The position numbers were made by a program, and so were the translations under genes. From Pseudomonas mucoides (GTDB taxonomy: Bacteria > Pseudomonadota > Gammaproteobacteria > Pseudomonadales > Pseudomonadaceae), in NCBI RefSeq assembly GCF_015461845.1, contig NZ_JACOPW010000006.1, positions 186,001 to 250,000 of the forward strand: a DNA stretch of 64,000 bases, in the 5' to 3' direction. The notes beneath the pieces are model-generated. The model was not told the DNA's origin. It ran no database searches and saw nothing but the letters and a program-made list of their open reading frames with translations. This document shows, piece after piece, positions 1 through 7,620 of this stretch (positions within the stretch are counted from its first letter, which is position 1; each line of letters starts with the position of its first letter).

Positions 1-144
1 GCGCAACGCTGGGCGCAGTTGTTGCTGGAAGCGCAGCGCATTGACGCGCAGATCAAGGGTCAGGCGGCCGGCTCGCCGTGGATGAGCCTTAGTCGATTGT
101 CATTGTTGATGGCCGGTCAACGCCTGACATTGCCCGCCGAATAA
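1..144 (+). CDS. holA: DNA polymerase III delta subunit, C-terminal end (partial)
   Basis: Only the last 47 codons are present, in frame from base 1 to a TAA stop at 142-144. They end in 'LSRLSLLMAGQRLTLPAE', which I recognise as the tail of Pseudomonas HolA, the clamp-loader delta subunit that opens the sliding clamp during replication. The following arfA and MltB-type genes agree with the usual neighbourhood after leuS-lptE-holA. The call rests on this short tail and the context, since the AAA+ core lies outside the window. Confidence 0.75.
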   Translation, partial: AQRWAQLLLEAQRIDAQIKGQAAGSPWMSLSRLSLLMAGQRLTLPAE

Positions 145-153
145 ACACACCCT

Positions 154-213
154 TGTAGCAGGCTTCGCCAGCTGGTACAGGTTTTGCGATCGACGAAAGG
201 TCCTACAACCTGT
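154..213. repeat. REP-like imperfect palindromes
   Basis: Between holA and arfA. Bases 154-179 begin TGTAGCAG and end CTGGTACA, forming an imperfect hairpin, and ACAGGTT (177-183) pairs with AACCTGT (207-213). This is typical intergenic extragenic-palindrome sequence of the fluorescent pseudomonads. It may also terminate holA transcription, but no T-run follows. Confidence 0.5.
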
Positions 214-284
214 GGGGACTAGACAGAACCCCAACTTCAGCCGATGATTTGCCCTGCAAAAACCACTCACTCGCGAGAATCATC

Positions 285-449
285 ATGAGCAAAAAGCCAT
301 CAAAGCATGGCCCGAACAAGGCCAAATCCATTATCGCCCAGCCACTGTTCCGCAGCCGTCAGGAGCGAGCCGGCAAGGGCAAAGGCAGCTACCGCCGCGA
401 AGCCTTCCAGTCTAATAGCTGGGAGGCTTCTTACTTTCTGGCTGCGTAA
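285..449 (+). CDS. arfA: Alternative ribosome-rescue factor A
   Basis: A 54-residue protein starting MSKKPSKHGPNKAKS, with the ArfA core 'PLFRSRQERAGKGKGSYRR' and the following 'NSWEAS'. ArfA enters ribosomes stalled on mRNAs lacking a stop codon and recruits RF2 to release the peptide, backing up tmRNA. The ATG at 285 is chosen because ArfA homologues start just before the basic N-terminus; an open frame extends up to 249 but adds unrelated residues. The 3' end contains a perfect 12-bp hairpin (399-430). In E. coli an equivalent hairpin is cut by RNase III so that only a stop-less message is made. The full-length product would end in 'FLAA', resembling an ssrA-type degron. Confidence 0.88.
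   Translation: MSKKPSKHGPNKAKSIIAQPLFRSRQERAGKGKGSYRREAFQSNSWEASYFLAA
399..430 (+). promoter_or_regulatory. Hairpin within the arfA coding region (candidate RNase III site)
   Basis: GAAGCCTTCCAG (399-410) pairs with CTGGGAGGCTTC (419-430) through one G-U pair, leaving an 8-nt loop. The stem lies just before the last six codons of arfA. By analogy with E. coli arfA, cleavage here would give a truncated stop-less mRNA whose product is normally tagged by tmRNA, so that active ArfA accumulates only when trans-translation fails. Confidence 0.7.
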
Positions 450-510
450 AGCAGAACACCCCTTCGACATGTTAAGGTCTGTACCTGATTCGTATCTTCT
501 GGACCTGTGC

Positions 511-1833
511 ATGCCCCTTCGTCTTTCCCGTCGTTGGCCCGTTCGCCAACTGATCGCTGCCTCCAGCCTCATTTTGCTTGTCGCCTGCGCGGAAAAACCA
601 ACCGCCGCCGACGCCCAGCCACTGCAAACCCTTCCCGTCGCGACAGCCCCTGCGGTCATTCCGCCCGTGGTGCCGGCCGGAGAAAACCTCGACATCCAGC
701 CCACCCAGACGTTCGCCGAATGGCAAGCAGGTTTCCGCAAAGACGCACTGAACGCCGGTATCCGCGCCGATCTGTTCGACCACGCCTTTGCCAATGTCAG
801 TTTCGACCCCAGCGTAATCCGTGCGGATCGCAGCCAACCGGAATTTTCCCGTCCAGTGTGGGAATACCTCGACGGCGCCCTTTCTCCACTGCGAGTACGT
901 AAAGGCCAAGCGCTGATCAGCGAAAACGCGGCCCTCCTGCAAAGCATCGAACAGCGTTATGGCGTCGACCGCCAGGCACTCGTGTCGGTGTGGGGCATGG
1001 AAAGTAACTTCGGTCAGTTCCAGGGCAGCAAGTCGGTCATCAACTCCCTGGCGACCCTGGCGTACGAAGGCCGGCGCCCCGGCTTTGCCCACGATCAACT
1101 GATCGCCGCCCTGCAAATCCTGCAACAGGGGGATATCACACCCGATAAGATGCTCGGTTCCTGGGCCGGCGCCATGGGCCAGACCCAATTCATCCCGACG
1201 ACTTACAACACCCACGCTGTCGACTTCGATGGTGACGGTCGCCGTGACATCTGGAACAGCCCCGCCGACGCCCTGGCCTCGACCGCGCATTACCTGCAAA
1301 GCTCCGGCTGGCAGAACGGCCAGCCGTGGGGCTTTGAAGTGCAACTGCCAAGCAGTTTCAACTACGTCCTGGCCGATGGCACAATTCGCAAAAGCGTTGC
1401 CGAATGGTTGCAACTGGGGGTTTCTCTGCCCGCTGGCGCTCGGATTCCGCCAGGCTCGGAACACCTCTCCGCAGCCCTGCTGCTGCCGGCCGGTTACCGT
1501 GGCCCGGCATTCCTGGTGCTCGACAACTTCCGCGCGATTCTCAAGTACAACAACTCGTCGTCCTATGCGTTGGCGGTGAGTCTGTTGTCCGAACGCTTCA
1601 ATGGTTCGGGGCTGATCAGCGGCACCTGGCCGAAAGATGATTTGCCGTTGAGCCGTACCGAGCGCATGGAATTGCAGAGCCTGTTGAGTGCCCAGAACTA
1701 CGACGCGGGCATCCCGGATGGCATTATCGGCGCCAATACACGCAAAGCGATCCGCAGTGCACAGCAGTCGTTTGGCTGGCCGGCGGATGGATATCCGACG
1801 CACAAGTTGCTGGAAGGTTTGCGTAACCGCTAG
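511..1833 (+). CDS. Lytic murein transglycosylase, MltB family with peptidoglycan-binding domain (SltB3-like)
   Basis: A 440-residue exported lytic transglycosylase that cleaves the glycan strand of peptidoglycan to 1,6-anhydromuramyl products. The chosen ATG at 511 gives a signal sequence ending in a lipobox-like LVAC (Cys26), suggesting a lipoprotein; an upstream ATG at 469 is less likely. The SLT_2 catalytic domain spans about residues 65-365, with the catalytic Glu164 in 'WGMESNFG', followed by 'GSWAGAMGQTQFIPTTY'. A PG_binding_1 domain occupies about 378-440. The architecture matches P. aeruginosa SltB3, which sits in the same place next to this cluster. A second, shorter MltB homologue lies at 7620-8630. 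Confidence 0.85.
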   Translation: MPLRLSRRWPVRQLIAASSLILLVACAEKPTAADAQPLQTLPVATAPAVIPPVVPAGENLDIQPTQTFAEWQAGFRKDALNAGIRADLFDHAFANVSFDPSVIRADRSQPEFSRPVWEYLDGALSPLRVRKGQALISENAALLQSIEQRYGVDRQALVSVWGMESNFGQFQGSKSVINSLATLAYEGRRPGFAHDQLIAALQILQQGDITPDKMLGSWAGAMGQTQFIPTTYNTHAVDFDGDGRRDIWNSPADALASTAHYLQSSGWQNGQPWGFEVQLPSSFNYVLADGTIRKSVAEWLQLGVSLPAGARIPPGSEHLSAALLLPAGYRGPAFLVLDNFRAILKYNNSSSYALAVSLLSERFNGSGLISGTWPKDDLPLSRTERMELQSLLSAQNYDAGIPDGIIGANTRKAIRSAQQSFGWPADGYPTHKLLEGLRNR

Positions 1834-1861
1834 AAGCATCGTCGGAACGCCGCCCGGAACA

Positions 1862-1938
1862 AGCCCGCTCCCACATTGGTTCTGTGTACGACACAAAACC
1901 TGTGGGAGCGACGGCGCGACGATTCGACTTGCTCGCGA
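1862..1938. repeat. REP doublet
   Basis: CGCTCCCACA (1866-1875) and TGTGGGAGCG (1901-1910) form a perfect 10-bp inverted repeat between the convergent transglycosylase and ldcA genes. It is followed by a degenerate CTTGCTCGCGATGAC half-unit. It probably serves as a bidirectional transcription-stop region. Confidence 0.7.
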
Positions 1939-1963
1939 TGACGGACTATCAGGCGACGAAGCT

Positions 1964-2914
1964 CTAAGCCTTGACCACCACATCCTGCTCCAGCACCAAC
2001 TCCTTCTTCCCCGCATCCAATCGAACCAAAGCCCCCATCGGCAACGTCAGGTTCGGATCACAATGCCCGCTACGCCAACCAGCCAGCACCGGAATCCGCA
2101 ACGGCTCGAAGGTCTGCTTGAGCAACCGCTCCAGCGCGACCGCATCAACCCCCGCCACATCCCCTACCAAAACCCCGCGCAGCTTGCCCAGCGCACCCGC
2201 CAACCGCAAATGGGTCAGCAGCCGGTCTATGCGATACAGCGGCTCGTTGACGTCCTCGATCAACAGGATCACGCCCTCGGCTTCCAATTCGTAGGGCGTG
2301 CCCATGGTCGCGGCAATCATCGACAGGTTACCGCCAAGCAAACGCCCGTGAGCGATGCCTGGCTCAATCGTGGTCAACGGCCAGGCCACCGGGTGCGAAA
2401 TGACGCTACCGGCCTTCACCTGGCCTCTGAGCATGTTGAAAAACGATGACTCGGTAGGTTTCTGCTTGTCGCCCAGCAGATCGGCATTGAGCAACGGACC
2501 ATGGAAGGTCACGAAACCGGCATAACGACTGATCGCCAGATGCAGCGCCGTGATGTCGCTGTAGCCGATGAACGGTTTGGCGTTGTTTTGCAGCAGTTCG
2601 AAATCGATACGGTCAAGCAAACGCGGCGTGCCATAACCACCGCGCAGGCAGATGATGGCATCCACCTCGGGATCCGCGAACGCCGCGTGCAGATCATTGA
2701 GCCGCACCTCGTCACTGCCGGCCAGATAACCCTCCTTCTCGTACACCCCGGGAAATACCCGCAGCGCATAGCCGCGAGCGCGCATCCAGGCGATGGCCTT
2801 GTCAGTGTCCAGCCCGGCAGGGCCGGCGGGTGCAATCACGCCGATCAACCCTTCCAACGGCAAGGCTGGAACAGGTTTATGCGGATACAGCGTGTGGGTC
2901 GGTCGAACGGTCAT
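1964..2914 (-). CDS. ldcA: LD-carboxypeptidase (peptidase S66 family)
   Basis: A 316-residue cytoplasmic serine peptidase that removes the terminal D-Ala from muropeptide tetrapeptides (L,D bond) during cell-wall recycling. The nucleophile is Ser119 in 'FIGYSDITALH', the Glu lies in 'LLIEDVNEPLYRID' and the His in 'GWRSGHCDP', together the S66 Ser-Glu-His triad. The start at 2914 is preceded by AGGGAGA at good spacing; an in-frame ATG 11 codons upstream lacks this. It is leftward, convergent with the upstream transglycosylase. It could also act on other LD-peptides (MccF-like immunity proteins share the fold), but length and motifs fit LdcA. Confidence 0.87.
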   Translation of the reverse strand: MTVRPTHTLYPHKPVPALPLEGLIGVIAPAGPAGLDTDKAIAWMRARGYALRVFPGVYEKEGYLAGSDEVRLNDLHAAFADPEVDAIICLRGGYGTPRLLDRIDFELLQNNAKPFIGYSDITALHLAISRYAGFVTFHGPLLNADLLGDKQKPTESSFFNMLRGQVKAGSVISHPVAWPLTTIEPGIAHGRLLGGNLSMIAATMGTPYELEAEGVILLIEDVNEPLYRIDRLLTHLRLAGALGKLRGVLVGDVAGVDAVALERLLKQTFEPLRIPVLAGWRSGHCDPNLTLPMGALVRLDAGKKELVLEQDVVVKA

Positions 2915-3031
2915 CCATGAATCTCCCTGCGCGAAAATCTTCAGCACACAGTAGTCAGGAACGGGGACAAACAGAAGAGGCTCAGTCGCCCGCCGGTTAC
3001 AGGAAAAAACACTGGCTGGCGCTGGCCAGGC

Positions 3032-3069
3032 AAAAAAACGCCCGCAAGGCCTGAAAAGCCATGCGGGCG
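3032..3069 (-). terminator. Rho-independent terminator after lipA
   Basis: On the minus strand CGCCCGCA (3062-3069) pairs with TGCGGGCG (3039-3046), followed by a run of seven T (3038-3032). It lies 21 bp after the lipA stop and closes the dacA/DUF493-lipB-lipA transcript. Confidence 0.85.
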
Positions 3070-3089
3070 CCTTTTATGTCATCGCCAAA

Positions 3090-4115
3090 TTACAGGGACG
3101 AGATCAGCTCGGCTTTGACCAGCTTCGCCTGCTCATCGGCATGGTACGAGGAACGTACCAGCGGGCCGGAAGCGACGTTCTTGAAGCCCATCTTGTAACC
3201 TTCCTCGGCGAACCAGGCAAAGGTGTCCGGGTGCACAAAACGCTGCACCGGCAAGTGGCTGCGGGACGGTTGCAGGTACTGGCCCAGAGTCAGCATGTCG
3301 ATGTCGTGTTCGCGCATGCGCTTCATGACTTCGATGACTTCTTCGTCGGTTTCGCCCAGGCCCAGCATCAGGCCGGACTTGGTTGGAATGTGCGGCATCA
3401 TCTGCTTGAAGCGTTGCAGCAGGGTCAGCGACCACTGGTAATCCGACCCCGGACGCGCAGCCTTGTACAGGCGCGGCACGGTTTCCAGGTTGTGGTTGAA
3501 CACATCTGGCGGCTCGGCCGCGGTGATTTCCAGCGCCACGTCCATACGGCCACGGTAATCCGGGACCAGGGTTTCGAGCTGCACGTTAGGCGACAGCTTG
3601 CGGATCTCGCGGATGCAGTCGGCAAAGTGCTGGGCACCACCGTCACGCAGGTCGTCGCGATCAACCGAGGTGATCACCACGTACTTGAGTTTCAGGTCGG
3701 CGATGGCGATGGCCAGGCTTTGCGGCTCATTGACGTCCAGTGGTTTCGGACGGCCGTGGCCGACGTCGCAGAACGGGCAGCGACGGGTGCAGATGTCGCC
3801 CATGATCATGAACGTCGCGGTGCCGCCGGAGAAGCACTCGCCCAGGTTCGGGCAGGACGCTTCTTCGCACACGCTGTGCAGCTTGTGTTTGCGCAGCAAG
3901 GCCTTGATGCGGTCGACTTCCGGGGAAACCGGGATGCGCACGCGAATCCAGTCGGGTTTCTTCGGCAGTTCGGTGGTCGGAATGATCTTCACCGGGATAC
4001 GTGCAACCTTCTCGGCGCCGCGCAGCTTGACGCCGGCTTCAACCTTGGCACGCGGGGCCGGACGCTCGGTGACATCGAGCGTCGGGATCATGGTTTGCAC
4101 TGCATCAGTAGTCAT
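3090..4115 (-). CDS. lipA: Lipoyl synthase
   Basis: A 341-residue radical-SAM enzyme that inserts two sulfurs into protein-bound octanoyl groups to make lipoyl cofactors on pyruvate and 2-oxoglutarate dehydrogenases and the glycine-cleavage H protein. It shows both iron-sulfur motifs: the auxiliary cluster CEEASCPNLGEC and the radical-SAM CTRRCPFC, plus the C-terminal 'RSSY' whose Ser ligates the auxiliary cluster. Its ATG is separated from the lipB stop by a single base, so translation is probably coupled. Length and start fit the family. Confidence 0.96.
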   Translation of the reverse strand: MTTDAVQTMIPTLDVTERPAPRAKVEAGVKLRGAEKVARIPVKIIPTTELPKKPDWIRVRIPVSPEVDRIKALLRKHKLHSVCEEASCPNLGECFSGGTATFMIMGDICTRRCPFCDVGHGRPKPLDVNEPQSLAIAIADLKLKYVVITSVDRDDLRDGGAQHFADCIREIRKLSPNVQLETLVPDYRGRMDVALEITAAEPPDVFNHNLETVPRLYKAARPGSDYQWSLTLLQRFKQMMPHIPTKSGLMLGLGETDEEVIEVMKRMREHDIDMLTLGQYLQPSRSHLPVQRFVHPDTFAWFAEEGYKMGFKNVASGPLVRSSYHADEQAKLVKAELISSL

Positions 4116-4116
4116 A

Positions 4117-4764
4117 TCAGTCGATTCCGCCCGTTAGGGTCGTCTGCTCAGCATAGTCGAGGTGTTTGACGAGCTGCGCGCGCAGCCGGGCACTTACCTC
4201 GGCAAATTCAATCGGTCCTGCGTGATCGCTCAGCTGGGTCATCGCCAGCCCGGCGTAGCCGCAGGGATTAATTCGTCGAAACGGTTCCAGGTTCATGTCC
4301 ACGTTCAGGGCAAGGCCATGAAAGGAACAACCGTGGCGGATCCGCAGCCCCAGGGACGCGATTTTCGCCCCGTCGACATAGACACCCGGTGCGTCCGGCT
4401 TGGCGGCGGCAGTGACGCCGTAACTCGCCAGCAGTTCGATCAGGCACAGTTCCATGCGGGTGACCAGGTCACGCACACCAAACCCGAGTTTGCGTACGTC
4501 CAGCAGCAGATAAGCCACCAGTTGGCCGGGCCCGTGATAAGTCACCTGCCCGCCCCGGTCGACCTGTACCACCGGAATATCTCCCGGCAGCAACAAGTGC
4601 TCGGCCTTGCCAGCCTGCCCCTGGGTAAACACTGGCGGGTGCTCGACCAGCCAGATTTCGTCGGCAGCCTCGGTGCCGCGTTCGTTGGTGAAGCGTTGCA
4701 TGGCATGCCAGACCGGCTCGTAAGCCATCTGGCCGAGCTCACGAAAGCCCAGCGTGCCAGACAT
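4117..4764 (-). CDS. lipB: Octanoyl-[ACP]:protein N-octanoyltransferase
   Basis: A 215-residue cytoplasmic enzyme that moves octanoate from acyl carrier protein to lipoyl domains, the step before LipA. Family signatures are 'VDRGGQVTYHGPGQLVAY', then the conserved Lys in 'DGAKIASLGLRI' and the catalytic Cys in 'NPCGYAGLAMTQ'. The ATG at 4764 shares one base with the TGA of the DUF493 gene (TGATG), which argues for this start rather than the GTG one codon upstream. It forms an operon with DUF493 and lipA. Confidence 0.95.
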   Translation of the reverse strand: MSGTLGFRELGQMAYEPVWHAMQRFTNERGTEAADEIWLVEHPPVFTQGQAGKAEHLLLPGDIPVVQVDRGGQVTYHGPGQLVAYLLLDVRKLGFGVRDLVTRMELCLIELLASYGVTAAAKPDAPGVYVDGAKIASLGLRIRHGCSFHGLALNVDMNLEPFRRINPCGYAGLAMTQLSDHAGPIEFAEVSARLRAQLVKHLDYAEQTTLTGGID

Positions 4765-5039
4765 CACAACACCATGTGCACGAAGCCGGTAGCCCGCAGT
4801 TCGCTGTTGATGTTGTACAGCTGGTCCTGATCGGTGGCGACGATGTGCAACTGAATCGTGGTGTATTTGCCATTGGTGCTTTGACGCTCGTCGATGCGGT
4901 CATCATTGATGGTCGCATGCTTCTTGACGATGTCGATAATCTTGTCTTTGTTGCCCACGCCAGTATCGCTGATCACCTTAACCGGGTAATCAACGTTGGG
5001 AAATTCGATCTTTGGCGCCTTTACTTCGGTATCGGTCAT
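4764..5039 (-). CDS. DUF493 (YbeD) family protein
   Basis: A 91-residue protein of the YbeD family ('IEFPNVDYPVKVISDTG' near the N-terminus, 'YNINSELRATGFVHMVL' at the end). The family has an ACT-like alpha/beta fold and is conserved next to lipB and the D,D-carboxypeptidase gene in many gammaproteobacteria. Its biochemical role is not established, and a regulatory or ligand-binding role is only inferred from the fold. It overlaps lipB by one base. Upstream, another open frame ends in a TGA overlapping this ATG (ATGA). Confidence 0.85.
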   Translation of the reverse strand: MTDTEVKAPKIEFPNVDYPVKVISDTGVGNKDKIIDIVKKHATINDDRIDERQSTNGKYTTIQLHIVATDQDQLYNINSELRATGFVHMVL

Positions 5040-5126
5040 GGCGTAACGGCCTCGTAAGCGTAAGCCGTGGCGACGGGCATGACCCCGCGCCGGATCAGCG
5101 CGAAGTCATGCAGGTGCACACTGTAT
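5036..5126 (-). other. Short open frame between dacA and the DUF493 gene
   Basis: On the minus strand a frame stays open through the whole 87-bp gap after dacA and ends in a TGA whose TG is shared with the DUF493 ATG (ATGA overlap). Read from a GTG near 5113 it gives about 25 residues ending 'MPVATAYAYEAVTP'. It also stays open back into the dacA 3' end, so it may be chance. It could be a leader peptide or the tail of a deleted gene; I recognise no homologue. Confidence 0.2.
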
Positions 5127-6284
5127 TCAGTTGAAGATGCTGTAGAAGAATAGACGGATGCTATCCCACATGCGGCGGAAGATACCACCTTCCTCGACAG
5201 CGTCCAGAGCGATCAGGTCGGCGCTGTGCACCACTTTGTCGTCCAGTTTCACTTCGACTTTACCGATCACGTCGCCCTTGGCGATTGGCGCAACCAGTTG
5301 CGGGTTCATGGTCATGCTGGCGGCGAGCTTTTTCAGCTGGCCTTTTGGCAGGGTCATGGTCAGGTCTTCAGCCAGGCCGGCTTTGACTTGATTGGTCGCG
5401 CCTTTCCAGACAGGAGCCTGAGCCAGCTCGGCGCCTTTCTGATAGAAGGTCTGGGTTTCGAAGAAGCGGAAACCGTAAGTCAGCAGTTTCTGGGTTTCGG
5501 CGGCGCGAGCCACTTCGCTGTTGGTGCCGAACACCACGGCGATCAGGCGCATGCCATCACGTACGGCCGAAGACACCATGCAGTAGCCGGCTTCGTCGGT
5601 GTGACCGGTCTTCAGACCGTCGACCGTCTTGTCGCGCCACAGCAGCAGGTTGCGGTTAGGCTGCTTGATGCCGTTCCAGAAGAACTCTTTCTGCGAGTAG
5701 ATCGCGTAGTGAGCAGGGTCTTCGTGGATGATCGCGCGAGCCAGCACGGCCATGTCGTGAGCCGACGAGTAGTGCTCAGGGTTTGGCAGACCGGTCGGGT
5801 TCATGAAGTGGGTGTTGGTCATGCCCAGGTCAGCCACGGTTTTGTTCATCACGTCGGCGAAAGCGTCTTCGCTGCCGGCGATGTGCTCGGAGAGCGCAAC
5901 ACTGGCGTCGTTACCCGACTGGATGATGATGCCGTGCAGCAGGTCGCTGACGGTGACCTGCGAGCCCACCTTGATGAACATCCGCGAACCGCCGGTACGC
6001 CAGGCGTTTTCGCTGACGGTCACCGGGTCGTTTTCGCCGATCTGGCCACGACGGATTTCCAGGGTCGCGATGTACGCGGTCATCAGCTTGGTCAGGCTGG
6101 CCGGCGGCAGACGCTGATCACCATTGTTCTCGACCAGCACGTTGCCGCTGCTGGCATCCATGAGCACATAGGCCTTGGCGGCCAGTTGTGGGGGTGATGG
6201 CATCACCTCGACCGCGAACGCGGCGGGCGAGAGGAGCAGCGGGACTAACAGGAACAGGCGTTTGGCAAAGGTGGTGATGTTCAT
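5127..6284 (-). CDS. dacA: D-alanyl-D-alanine carboxypeptidase (PBP5/6 type)
   Basis: A 385-residue penicillin-binding protein of class C type 5 that trims the terminal D-Ala of peptidoglycan pentapeptides in the periplasm. A signal peptide ends at Ala24. The active-site motifs are SLTK (Ser63, Lys66), SGN (123-125) and KTG (225-227). A C-terminal beta domain is followed by an amphipathic end 'FRRMWDSIRLFFYSIFN' that would tether it to the inner membrane. The P. aeruginosa orthologue in this position is called dacC. A 322-bp gap separates it from rlpA upstream, so it probably has its own promoter. Confidence 0.94.
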   Translation of the reverse strand: MNITTFAKRLFLLVPLLLSPAAFAVEVMPSPPQLAAKAYVLMDASSGNVLVENNGDQRLPPASLTKLMTAYIATLEIRRGQIGENDPVTVSENAWRTGGSRMFIKVGSQVTVSDLLHGIIIQSGNDASVALSEHIAGSEDAFADVMNKTVADLGMTNTHFMNPTGLPNPEHYSSAHDMAVLARAIIHEDPAHYAIYSQKEFFWNGIKQPNRNLLLWRDKTVDGLKTGHTDEAGYCMVSSAVRDGMRLIAVVFGTNSEVARAAETQKLLTYGFRFFETQTFYQKGAELAQAPVWKGATNQVKAGLAEDLTMTLPKGQLKKLAASMTMNPQLVAPIAKGDVIGKVEVKLDDKVVHSADLIALDAVEEGGIFRRMWDSIRLFFYSIFN

Positions 6285-6606
6285 CCGTCTCTCGAAATCG
6301 CTAATGGAAACTGCCCAGGGGCAAAACTATTCAGACAACCTTCAGGCTTTGTCCAAAACTGCCTGCGCGACGATCATGCGGCGTTAAAAACAGCCTCGGA
6401 ATGCTCATGTAGGTCCCCTACACTCCGCTTCCTCACCTGTTTTTGCCTTGCCTGATCGCCGCTCGGCGAGTTTTCGGACAAACCCTACGGGTCATCGCGT
6501 GTTCAGTTGTTCACTCAGAACCCTTGCCGGGCTTTTGTTCTTTAACGAGCCAACAACCAGGTCCGCCCCCCAAACTGCAAGCGAACCTTCAATCAAGTAC
6601 TACGTA
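6285..6606. other. 322-bp intergenic stretch upstream of dacA
   Basis: No gene is supportable. It must hold the leftward dacA promoter, but I see no clear -35/-10 pair. A frame on the plus strand stays open to a TGA at 6453-6455 and would read '...TASECSCRSPTLRFLTCFCLA'. This resembles sequence I have the impression of seeing repeatedly between Pseudomonas genes, so it may be a dispersed element. A pyrimidine-rich part (6420-6455) follows. Confidence 0.35.
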
Positions 6607-7620
6607 TTACTCGGCGGTAACCAGACTCGGCGAACCGAGATTGGCCATGCGCACGCTGTTCTGCACTTGCTGGATTTCACCCGGAGAACCGATCGGCCCC
6701 AGACGCACCCGATGCAGTGTCTGTTGGTTGCGCACGATCGAGCTGATGAACACCGGAGCGCTCACCATCCCGCTGAGCTTCGATCTCAGGAGTTCTGCAG
6801 CGTCCGGGTTGGCGAACGCGCCCACCTGCAGATACTGGCCAGAGGCTGGTACAGAAGCGTTTTTTTTTGCATCAAGCTGAACAGGCACGACGGCCGCGGC
6901 GTGTTGCTGCGGTGGCGGCGTCCATTGCTCGACGGTGCCGGCCGAGGCCGTAATCACCGGCGCGCTATTTTGCGCAACTTGCGGCTCGTTGAGCATCAAA
7001 GGCGCCGGACGGCCTTTTTGTGCCCACCACTGTTGCGGGTCGATCCCCTCGACCTTGACCCGCGCCGTGCCGATTTCGGCATAACCGAGCTTTTTGGCGG
7101 CGGCATAGGACAAGTCGATGATGCGGTCCGAATAGAACGGCCCACGGTCGTTGACCCGCAGGATCACGCTCTTGTTGTTGTCCAGGTTGGTCACCCGAAC
7201 GTAACTTGGCAGTGGCAATGTCTTGTGTGCGGCACTCATGCCGTACAGGTCATACACCTCGCCATTGGCGGTGTTCTGGCCGTGAAACTTGGTGCCATAC
7301 CAGGACGCCGTGCCCGAGGCGACGTAGGTCTTGGATTCTTGCAACGGGAAATAGGTCTTGCCCAGCACCGTGTACGGGTTGGCCTTGTAAGGACCGGTGT
7401 GCAGGGTCGGCGTGGCATCCGGGATGCGCGATACGTCGACATCCCACCATGGCGCGCCATCTTTGTGGGCGCGGTTGATGTCCAGCCCCGGCGTAGCACG
7501 CACGGCGGTGGACGAGGACTTCTGAGCCGGCGCGCGACTGGTCGAGCAACTGGCAAGCAGCACCGCCAATGCGGCGAAAGCCATGAGCTTCAGGGGTTTA
7601 TTCATAGGCAATGCCCGCAT
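6607..7620 (-). CDS. rlpA: Septal ring lytic transglycosylase RlpA
   Basis: A 337-residue outer-membrane lipoprotein. The lipobox 'LLASC' lies about 25 residues in; a double-psi beta-barrel domain contains 'ASWYGTKFHGQNTANGE' and 'LRVNDRGPF'; the last ~75 residues are a SPOR domain ('YLQVGAFANPDAAELL') that binds denuded glycan at the septum. In P. aeruginosa RlpA cleaves glycan strands lacking stem peptides during daughter-cell separation. The first ATG overlaps the TAA of the upstream gene (TAATG), favouring 7620; a second ATG at 7605 is possible. It is translationally coupled to the mltB gene. Confidence 0.93.
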   Translation of the reverse strand: MRALPMNKPLKLMAFAALAVLLASCSTSRAPAQKSSSTAVRATPGLDINRAHKDGAPWWDVDVSRIPDATPTLHTGPYKANPYTVLGKTYFPLQESKTYVASGTASWYGTKFHGQNTANGEVYDLYGMSAAHKTLPLPSYVRVTNLDNNKSVILRVNDRGPFYSDRIIDLSYAAAKKLGYAEIGTARVKVEGIDPQQWWAQKGRPAPLMLNEPQVAQNSAPVITASAGTVEQWTPPPQQHAAAVVPVQLDAKKNASVPASGQYLQVGAFANPDAAELLRSKLSGMVSAPVFISSIVRNQQTLHRVRLGPIGSPGEIQQVQNSVRMANLGSPSLVTAE

